DNA of 16,063 nucleotides, taken from SIG469 sp964384255. Its GTDB lineage: Bacteria; Bacillota; Clostridia; Oscillospirales; Oscillospiraceae. Every line of letters begins with the position of its first letter. Within the stretch, counting starts at the first letter, position 1. The DNA is taken from contig CAYLKH010000053.1 of NCBI GenBank assembly GCA_964384255.1, forward strand, positions 1-16,063, read 5' to 3'. A model generated the notes under the pieces. It was not told where the DNA came from. It searched no databases and worked only from the letters and a program-made list of their open reading frames with translations. Below are positions 13,558-16,063 of this stretch, one piece after another. The translations under genes were made by a program, and so were the position numbers.

Positions 13558-15330
13558 ATGTCAAAAGGCAGGGTCATTAAGGTTTCGGGACCCCTTGTTG
13601 TTGCTGAGGGTCTGGCTGAAGCCAATATGTTCGACGTCGTCCGAGTTGGCCCTCAGCGGCTCATAGGCGAGGTGATAGAAATGCGGGGCGACGCGGCCTC
13701 CATCCAGGTTTACGAAGAAACATCCGGGCTTGCTCCCGGAGCCGGGGTAGAAACCACCGGCCATCCCCTTTCGGTGGAGCTGGGGCCGGGTATGATAGGA
13801 ACGATTTATGACGGTATCCAGCGCCCGCTGGAGAAGATAATGGCACTGACCGGCCATACCATCGCCCGTGGTATCGACGTTCCTTCCATCGACCGGGAGA
13901 AAAAGTGGCTTTTTGAGCCTCGGGTAACCGTGGGTCAGAAGGTCGTTCCCGGAGATATCATCGGCGTCGTTCAGGAGACAGCATCTCTGGAGCATCGCAT
14001 CATGGTACCCAAGGGCGTTGAAGGTGAGATAGTGACCATCTCCGGCGGCGAATTTACCGTTGAAGAGACAGTCTGCACCGTCAAAACAGCATCAGGCCAG
14101 ATAAAGTCTCTGACTATGATGCAGAAATGGGGCGTTCGAAGCGGACGGCCTTATAAAAGAAAAATAACCCCCGATGTTCCCCTTTGCTCAGGACAGAGAA
14201 TAATCGACACCATGTTCCCTGTAGCTAAGGGCGGCACCGCCTGTGTTCCCGGCCCCTTCGGCAGCGGCAAAACCGTCATCCAGCACCAGCTTGCCAAATG
14301 GGCTGACGTTGACCTGGTGGTTTATATCGGCTGCGGCGAGCGCGGCAACGAAATGACCGACGTTCTGCGGGAGTTCCCCGAACTGGTGGATCCCCGCACG
14401 GGAGATTCCATAATGAAACGTACTGTCCTGATAGCCAATACCTCGGATATGCCGGTTGCGGCCCGTGAAGCGTCCATCTATACCGGCATAACCATCGCCG
14501 AATACTTCCGGGACATGGGATACGACGTGGCGGTCATCGCCGATTCCACTTCCCGCTGGGCTGAGGCTTTGCGCGAAATGTCCGGCAGACTTGAGGAAAT
14601 GCCCGGCGAGGAAGGATATCCGGCATATCTGGCGTCCCGTCTGGCCCAGTTTTACGAGCGGGCGGGCTGCATAAGCTGTCTGGGCAGTGAACAGCGCTTT
14701 GGCTCCCTGACGGCCATAGGCGCAGTTTCGCCGCCCGGGGGCGATACATCCGAGCCTGTATCTCAGGCTACTATGCGCATAGTAAAGGTCTTCTGGGGGC
14801 TTGACAGCTCGCTGGCTTATGCCCGCCATTTCCCGGCTATCAACTGGCTCAACAGCTACAGCCTGTATACAGACACTCTTCGCCAGTGGTTCGCCGAAAA
14901 CGTTGACCCCGACTTTATGACCAACCGTGACTGGGCTATGCTGGTGCTTCAGCAGGAAGCCTCTTTGGATGAGATCGTCAAGCTGGTCGGTAAGGATTCT
15001 CTGTCCAATAGCGACCGGTTGACTCTGGAAACCGCAAAAATGATAAGAGAAGACTTCCTTCAGCAGAACTCATTCACCGATATTGACTGGTATTCATCCT
15101 TCGACCGCCAGTTCCGTCTGCTGAACATGATTAAAACCTATGATGAGCTTTGCCGTAATGCACTGGAGGAAGGTGCAGAGCTTCAGCCTTTGCTGAACAT
15201 AAGCGAGCGTGAATCCATCGGCCGTGCCAAAAGCGTACCGGTGGAGGAATACCGGGATGCATACGCCGCTATCCTGACCGGCATGGAAAGCAGCATAAAT
15301 CAGATACGTCAAAAGGTGGGTAGAATATGA
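13558..15330 (+). CDS. ntpA: V-type ATPase catalytic subunit A
   Basis: This is the ATP-hydrolysing (or ATP-synthesising) subunit, three copies alternating with B in the soluble head. The 590 residues start MSKGRVIKVSGPLVVAEGL (beta-barrel domain). The A-subunit-specific non-homologous insert follows at about 110-190, then Walker A GPFGSGKT (232-239, K238). GERGNE (260-265) carries the catalytic E261 and R262. The ATPase signature is present: ADSTSRWAEALREMSGRLEEMPGEEGYPAYLASRL. A helical C-terminal domain ends the protein. K238, E261 and R262 fall at the same numbers I recall for E. hirae NtpA. GAAAGGA precedes the ATG by eight bases. The stop overlaps the ntpB start (ATGA). Confidence 0.98.
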   Translation: MSKGRVIKVSGPLVVAEGLAEANMFDVVRVGPQRLIGEVIEMRGDAASIQVYEETSGLAPGAGVETTGHPLSVELGPGMIGTIYDGIQRPLEKIMALTGHTIARGIDVPSIDREKKWLFEPRVTVGQKVVPGDIIGVVQETASLEHRIMVPKGVEGEIVTISGGEFTVEETVCTVKTASGQIKSLTMMQKWGVRSGRPYKRKITPDVPLCSGQRIIDTMFPVAKGGTACVPGPFGSGKTVIQHQLAKWADVDLVVYIGCGERGNEMTDVLREFPELVDPRTGDSIMKRTVLIANTSDMPVAAREASIYTGITIAEYFRDMGYDVAVIADSTSRWAEALREMSGRLEEMPGEEGYPAYLASRLAQFYERAGCISCLGSEQRFGSLTAIGAVSPPGGDTSEPVSQATMRIVKVFWGLDSSLAYARHFPAINWLNSYSLYTDTLRQWFAENVDPDFMTNRDWAMLVLQQEASLDEIVKLVGKDSLSNSDRLTLETAKMIREDFLQQNSFTDIDWYSSFDRQFRLLNMIKTYDELCRNALEEGAELQPLLNISERESIGRAKSVPVEEYRDAYAAILTGMESSINQIRQKVGRI

Positions 15331-16063
15331 TAAAAGAATATAAAACCATCTCCGAAGTTTACGGCCCTCTTATGCTGGTTCGGGGGGTCGAAGGAGCAGG
15401 TTATGACGAACTGGGGGAGATCGAACTGCCTAACGGCGAGCTGCGGCGATGCAAGGTGCTGGAGATAGAAGGCGCCGATGCCCTTGTTCAGCTGTTCGAC
15501 AGCTCCTCCGGCATGAACCTGGCCAACAGCAGGGTGCGTTTCCTCGGCCACAGCCTGCGGCTTGGGGTGTCGGAAGATATGCTTGGCCGGGTGTTTGACG
15601 GAATGGGCCGACCAGTTGACGACGGACCTGAGATCCTGCCCGAAGCCTATATGGATATCAACGGCCTTGCCATGAACCCCGCCGCCAGAGACTATCCTAA
15701 CGAATTCATCCAGACCGGCGTGTCTGCCATCGATGGTCTGAACACTCTGGTTCGTGGCCAGAAGCTGCCCATATTCTCAGGCTCCGGCCTGCCTCATGCA
15801 TCCCTGGCGGCTCAGATAGCCCGTCAGGCAAAGGTGCCGGGTTCCAATTCCAATTTTGCCGTTGTGTTCGCTGCGGTGGGCATCACATTTGAAGAATCCG
15901 AATACTTTGTTCAGGACTTCCGCCGCACCGGCGCCATCGACCGTACCGTTCTTTTCACCAATCTTGCCAACGATCCGGCTATTGAACGTATGGCCACCCC
16001 GAGAATGGCTCTGACCTGCGCCGCATATCTGGCCTTCGCGAAGGATATGCACGTCCTTGTCAT
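15327..16063 (+). CDS. ntpB: V-type ATPase non-catalytic subunit B, 3'-truncated by the window edge
   Basis: This is the regulatory nucleotide-binding partner of subunit A in the head. The first 245 residues are visible, beginning MIKEYKTISEVYGPLMLVRGVEG. They include LGRVFDGMGRPVDDGPEI, NPAARDYPNEFIQTGVSAIDGLNTLVRGQKLPIFSGSGLPHASLAAQIARQ and GITFEESEYFVQDF. The P-loop position holds SGSGLPH (151-157) instead of GxxxxGKT, which is diagnostic of B and separates it from A. The expected length is about 460 residues, so roughly half the gene, including the arginine finger near residue 350, lies beyond the right edge. It overlaps ntpA by four bases. Confidence 0.97.
   Translation, partial: MIKEYKTISEVYGPLMLVRGVEGAGYDELGEIELPNGELRRCKVLEIEGADALVQLFDSSSGMNLANSRVRFLGHSLRLGVSEDMLGRVFDGMGRPVDDGPEILPEAYMDINGLAMNPAARDYPNEFIQTGVSAIDGLNTLVRGQKLPIFSGSGLPHASLAAQIARQAKVPGSNSNFAVVFAAVGITFEESEYFVQDFRRTGAIDRTVLFTNLANDPAIERMATPRMALTCAAYLAFAKDMHVLV

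Overview
The window looks like a chromosomal segment of an anaerobic Firmicute, most likely a clostridial gut-type bacterium (Clostridia, possibly Oscillospiraceae/Ruminococcaceae-like). The evidence is the Bacillus/Clostridium-type block of large SRP RNA - dnaX - ebfC - recR, an Enterococcus-like sodium-type V-ATPase operon, strong GGAGG-type ribosome binding sites, and a moderately GC-rich composition with many AGG/CGG/CCG codons. Nothing looks like a phage, a plasmid or an insertion sequence.

Region 1 (1-3120, minus strand) is a DNA maintenance and protein targeting block. A promoter at about 3090-3118 drives a large bacterial SRP RNA. Its 24-bp closing helix ends in a U-run directly against the ribosome binding site of dnaX (TTG start). 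dnaX is followed by ebfC (YbaB) and recR, which runs off the left edge about 13-15 codons before its expected end. The DnaX linker carries an unusual acidic octad repeat built on PPW.

Region 2 (3120-6660, plus strand) holds gluQRS (glutamyl-queuosine tRNA-Asp synthetase), then an orphan right-handed beta-helix protein of 504 residues with its own promoter and terminator and no signal peptide, then a SpoU/TrmH-family RNA 2'-O-methyltransferase. It closes with a perfect 16-bp hairpin shared with the convergent gene that follows.

Region 3 (6666-8660) is a divergent pair: an AEC-family permease (minus) and an MBL-fold metallohydrolase (plus). Their predicted promoters overlap back to back. The MBL gene ends in a textbook intrinsic terminator.

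Region 4 (8661-16063, plus strand) is a V-type ATPase operon in the Enterococcus hirae order ntpF-I-K-E-C-G-A-B, with B cut by the right edge and D presumably just outside. Genes F/I, C/G and A/B overlap. The exception is a 182-bp gap between I and K that holds three strong inverted repeats, followed by a near-perfect Shine-Dalgarno for ntpK. NtpK retains the complete Na+-site residue set of the E. hirae rotor ring, so the enzyme is predicted to move Na+. I did not find an obviously new defence or mobile system. The best candidates for something undescribed are the orphan intracellular beta-helix protein, the palindrome cluster before ntpK, and the SRP-stalk/dnaX leader arrangement.
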